DNA of 64,000 nucleotides from Abditibacteriaceae bacterium (GTDB lineage Bacteria > Armatimonadota > Abditibacteriia > Abditibacteriales > Abditibacteriaceae). The translations under genes and the position numbers were made by a program. Each line of letters starts with the position of its first letter. Positions within the stretch are counted from its first letter, which is position 1. The notes under the pieces were generated by a model. That model worked only from the letters and a program-made list of their open reading frames with translations, had not been told where the DNA came from and did not search any database. The stretch spans positions 62,001 to 126,000 of the forward strand of contig JAFAZH010000025.1 of assembly GCA_019239895.1 (NCBI GenBank), in the 5' to 3' direction. This document shows, one piece after another, positions 61,394 to 64,000 of this stretch.

Positions 61394-63153
61394 TGGCCTC
61401 CTCTGCCTGTCCCGGACGGCGTCGTGGGCGGCGCTGGGAGGGCCGGAGTTTGAGCCGTTGCTGGTGCGGGAGCCGTATTAGGCGCATTGGGCGCACTCGG
61501 CGTGGCCGGAGCCGCTTGCGCTCCCGCCGTTGTCGGCGGTGCCAGGTCGGGCACGGTGCCGGGAGCAGCCACGCCTGCCGGGGTGGATGGGCCGGTGGGA
61601 TTGGTAATGGGGCCTGACCCACTGCCCGGAGGCGCGACCCCCACCGCACTTTCCAGGGTCGCTTCACCCGTACGCACCCCGGCCAGAGCTTGCAAGTATT
61701 CCGTCTGCACCTGACGCAAAGCACGCTGGGCATCTACCACCTCAAGATAAGTGCTGGCTCCGGCGGCATAACCAATTTGTGTCTTGCGCAGCAGATCAAT
61801 CGCCAGGGGCACAATGCCACTGTGATAGCGTTGCACGGTCTGGCGTTGTTGTTCCAGACGCAGCAGAGCTTGCTCGACTTGGGTAGCGACCTGACTTTTC
61901 AACAAAGTGATATTGGCTTCCTGAGCACGCACATCCGCTTCGGCGGCTCGCCGCTCATGCCTGATAGAACCAATATCAAAAATTGGGAAGGTAGCAAAAA
62001 GGCGCACGGCATAACCTCCCGGTGGTTCGGTATGACCGAAAAACGGTGCGCGCCTGAGCTGAAAATCAATAACTGGCAACCGCTGCCGCTGCACCGCAGT
62101 AACTTGTGCGCGACGTGACTCCAACGTCGCCTGAGCAACCAACACATCGGGGCGATTACTCAACGCGCCCGGCAGTACATTCGCTCGCTGTGTCGTTAAA
62201 TCTACGCCCTCACCCCGCCCTCTCGCTCCCAGGTCAATGTTAGGGTGAGAGGAAGTCACAGGACTATGCAACTCGTTACTTGTAGGTGATGAGGCACTTC
62301 CACTTACTGCTCCCCTCGCCTCACCATTAGCCTGGGAGTGTGAGGACGGGATGAGGGCCGTCTGATGCAACACATCCATAAACTCATCACCAAAGGGCAA
62401 GGCAGCTCGCAAGGGAGTTTCGGGTGGCTGGCCGATCAACTGATTCAAGGTAGCGCGACGGCTGAGGCGTTCAGTCTGGGCATTGATGTAATCATTCTGG
62501 GCACGCAATAGTTCCAGATCAGCGCGTTGCACCTGCACGGGCGGTACGTCCCCTAACTCAGCGCGACGGGCAGCGGCATTGCGAAATAGCTGAGCCACCT
62601 CCACCTGCACACCACCTAAAGACTCGGCTTCCTGGGCTGCGAATAAATCGGCAGCCGCATTTTTAACAGCGACCACCAGGCTGCGCTCGGCCTGCGTGGT
62701 CTCGGCCTGGGTGCGGCGCAGGTCAGCAGCCGCCACATTCGCCAAGGCACGGCGTTGGCCGAAAATATCAATGCGTTGCGAGAAAAGCACATATTCATCA
62801 CGCGCATCAGGATTGCCCAAACCCGGCGTGGTTTCCACTGTAGGGTTCTCTAAAACCCGCAAGGCTCTTAAATGTTCACGCGCCGCGTCCTGCCCTAAAC
62901 GAGCCACCGGTATTTGCGGACTGTTGGCTAAGGCACGCTGCACCAATTCGTCTAATGTCAACTCCGGCTCCACATTCGTCGGTGCCGTAATAACCGGGGC
63001 GGGCGGTGGCGTAGCTTGAGACGTTGCTGGGGCAGGTGGTGCGACGTTAACAGTCGGTGCGTTGCCGGGAACAGCATTGTCCTGAGCACTTAATGGCGCT
63101 ATGGCCAAAAGCAATGCTCCCGTTAATCCGCAAAAAAAATAAAGAACCTTCAT
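61390..63153 (-). CDS. TolC-family outer membrane efflux protein with in-frame repeat insert
   Basis: 587 residues. Signal peptide (VLYFFCGLTGALLLAIAPLSA). Two OEP repeats: residues ~65-250 (LTLDELVQRALANSPQIPVA, RRATLNQLIGQPP) and ~320-525 (LSNRPDVLVAQATLESRRAQ, GYAAGASTYLEVVDAQRALR). Between them, residues ~266-316 are encoded by a CCCTCACCCC-type inverted repeat. The C-terminus is a long Pro/Ala-rich tail (~535-587). Together with the adaptor and RND pump it makes a tripartite metal exporter. The start lies 10 bases after the sensor-kinase stop. Confidence 0.9.
   Translation of the reverse strand: MKVLYFFCGLTGALLLAIAPLSAQDNAVPGNAPTVNVAPPAPATSQATPPPAPVITAPTNVEPELTLDELVQRALANSPQIPVARLGQDAAREHLRALRVLENPTVETTPGLGNPDARDEYVLFSQRIDIFGQRRALANVAAADLRRTQAETTQAERSLVVAVKNAAADLFAAQEAESLGGVQVEVAQLFRNAAARRAELGDVPPVQVQRADLELLRAQNDYINAQTERLSRRATLNQLIGQPPETPLRAALPFGDEFMDVLHQTALIPSSHSQANGEARGAVSGSASSPTSNELHSPVTSSHPNIDLGARGRGEGVDLTTQRANVLPGALSNRPDVLVAQATLESRRAQVTAVQRQRLPVIDFQLRRAPFFGHTEPPGGYAVRLFATFPIFDIGSIRHERRAAEADVRAQEANITLLKSQVATQVEQALLRLEQQRQTVQRYHSGIVPLAIDLLRKTQIGYAAGASTYLEVVDAQRALRQVQTEYLQALAGVRTGEATLESAVGVAPPGSGSGPITNPTGPSTPAGVAAPGTVPDLAPPTTAGAQAAPATPSAPNAPNTAPAPATAQTPALPAPPTTPSGTGRGGQ
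62207..62357. repeat. Inverted repeat inside the TolC-type gene
   Basis: CCCTCACCCCGCCCTCTCGC at 62207 and the near-complement GTGAGGACGGGATGAGGG ending at 62357. It keeps the reading frame of the host gene and adds about 50 residues to it. Confidence 0.75.
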
Positions 63154-63162
63154 TGTAATAGA

Positions 63163-64000
63163 TTAAATTTGCAGTGCGGCCAGAATACCATCAGCATTAT
63201 TGCGCAGACTGAGTTGCCAACCATTGGTCGTGGCAATGGTTTTACAGATCGCTAAACCCAACCCATTGCCCCCCGTTTGCGAATTGCGCGAAGAGTCAGG
63301 GCGAAAAAATGGCTCAAAGTATTTATCTATATCTTCATCGGGCGCAATGCGGCATTCATCAAAAATCTCTAACTGAGCGTGGTGATCACAGGCCCTTAAA
63401 GCCACGCGCACCTCGCCCCCGGCTGAGGCATATTTCACGGCATTCTCAATTAAGTTGCGCACCAACATCTCCGCATGAGGTGGGGGTGCTAAGACTTCGA
63501 CACTATCCGCTAAGGAAGTCTTTACCCGTAAGCCACGCTGCTCGATGGTAGCTCTAAAGCGGTCGAGGGTACGGTCGCAAACTTCAGTCAGATTCACCGC
63601 TTCTTGCGGCGGTTGAGATGTCGCAGTGTCTAAACGGTTGAGCAACAGTAAACCTTGCACTAATAAAATAAGACGCTGGGTTTGCTGATGCGCTTCCTCA
63701 ATTGCCGCCCGATATTCCTCCACCGTGCGCGGGCGATTTACCGCCAATTCTAAATGACCCGATAGCGCCTGGAGCGGAGTGCGCAATTCATGCGAAGCCG
63801 CCGCATAGAAACGCCCCTTAATATCGGCGGTGGCCGCTAAACGGGTCAAGAGACCATTCAATGTCGCCACTAATTCCACTATCTCAGCATCAGGCGATGG
63901 CTCTAACAAACAAACACGTAAGCTATCGGTGCTGGCCGCTTGCGCCTGGCGCGATAAAGAACTAATGGGGGAAAGGGTATGCCCCACCAACAACCAGGAA
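63163..64000 (-). CDS. Sensor histidine kinase (partial at the window edge)
   Basis: The visible part (about 279 residues) starts in a HAMP-like region (LVATLNGLLTRLAATADIKG), then HisKA with the phospho-acceptor in AASHELRTPLQALSGHLEL, then HATPase with NLIENAVKYA (N box), FRPDSSRNSQTGGNGLGLAI (G box). The N-terminus and, in all likelihood, a response-regulator gene lie beyond the window. It stands directly upstream of the RND-system genes on the same strand, so it is probably a CusS-like metal sensor controlling this operon. Confidence 0.92.
   Translation of the reverse strand, partial: SWLLVGHTLSPISSLSRQAQAASTDSLRVCLLEPSPDAEIVELVATLNGLLTRLAATADIKGRFYAAASHELRTPLQALSGHLELAVNRPRTVEEYRAAIEEAHQQTQRLILLVQGLLLLNRLDTATSQPPQEAVNLTEVCDRTLDRFRATIEQRGLRVKTSLADSVEVLAPPPHAEMLVRNLIENAVKYASAGGEVRVALRACDHHAQLEIFDECRIAPDEDIDKYFEPFFRPDSSRNSQTGGNGLGLAICKTIATTNGWQLSLRNNADGILAALQI

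Noticed and set aside
1..64000. A genome-wide genetic code with UAG as sense codon
   Set aside because: Many intact genes here end in TAG at the expected length (for example 1433, 2041, 4735, 5529, 33603, 41551, 47503, 47714), so UAG is normally a stop. Decoding must be limited or weak.

Overview
The window is a chromosomal stretch of a free-living bacterium with a GC content a little above 50 percent. The type II pseudopilin with an H-X9-DG tail (DUF1559), the FecR/DUF6600 secreted protein, the secreted beta-helix and glycoside-hydrolase-like proteins, the pairs of Gfo/Idh/MocA oxidoreductases with TIM-barrel isomerases, a Uma2 protein and abundant long intergenic inverted repeats fit Armatimonadota best. 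Planctomycetes or a neighbouring phylum cannot be excluded. This placement is inference, because no 16S gene is present.

Layout: 1-2.9 kb holds a partial osmoprotectant ABC transporter fusion, a VIT/MbfA-like transporter and a cNMP-binding/DUF1003 protein. 3.0-4.1 kb holds a compact recoding module: a tRNA gene with anticodon CUA, a 17-codon leader ORF with two in-frame UAG codons, a hairpin over the next ribosome-binding site, an unknown 142-aa protein, and a peptidyl-tRNA hydrolase 2-like gene interrupted by an in-frame UAG. 4.3-5.5 kb is a thiol/sulfur cassette: a rhodanese with UGA at a conserved Cys position plus a SECIS-like hairpin, a thioredoxin, and a divergent ArsR repressor with a palindromic operator. 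5.5-9.7 kb: aldo/keto reductase, CRP/FNR regulator, and a hydrolase-SdpR-SdpI operon. 10-19 kb: FecR protein, glyoxalase-fold protein, FAD oxidoreductase, second aldo/keto reductase, zinc ribbon, aminotransferase. 19.2-21.4 kb: a BglI-like restriction-modification locus (controller, endonuclease with an in-frame UAG, methyltransferase with a frameshift at a G run), followed by an IS5-like transposase remnant. 21.8-36.8 kb: pseudopilin, tRNA-Pro, SDR, sugar- and carbohydrate-related genes. 36.9-47.5 kb: large secreted proteins, CHASE3-PAS protein, GH26-like enzyme, DUF6079 ATPase. 47.7-52.7 kb: a peroxiredoxin-like protein with UGA in place of the active-site Cys plus a SECIS-like hairpin, recJ, two paralogous secreted proteins, nitroreductase. 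52.7-64 kb: DoxX, a metal-binding-type lipoprotein, PAP2, and a heavy-metal RND efflux operon (RND pump, adaptor, TolC-type protein, sensor kinase, with a DUF559 gene inserted).

The most important observation is non-standard decoding. UAG is an ordinary stop for many genes here, yet a tRNA able to read UAG lies directly upstream of an operon whose leader and second gene carry in-frame UAG codons. A restriction endonuclease 16 kb away also carries one. The arrangement suggests a self-sensing circuit in which amber readthrough through the leader opens the ribosome-binding site of the operon. Separately, two redox proteins carry UGA exactly where their families have Cys, each followed at the same distance by a small hairpin with a similar loop, so the organism probably makes selenocysteine.

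At least a dozen long-arm inverted repeats of several sequence families sit between genes. One lies inside the TolC-type gene in frame, and two appear to supply ribosome-binding sites to neighbouring genes.
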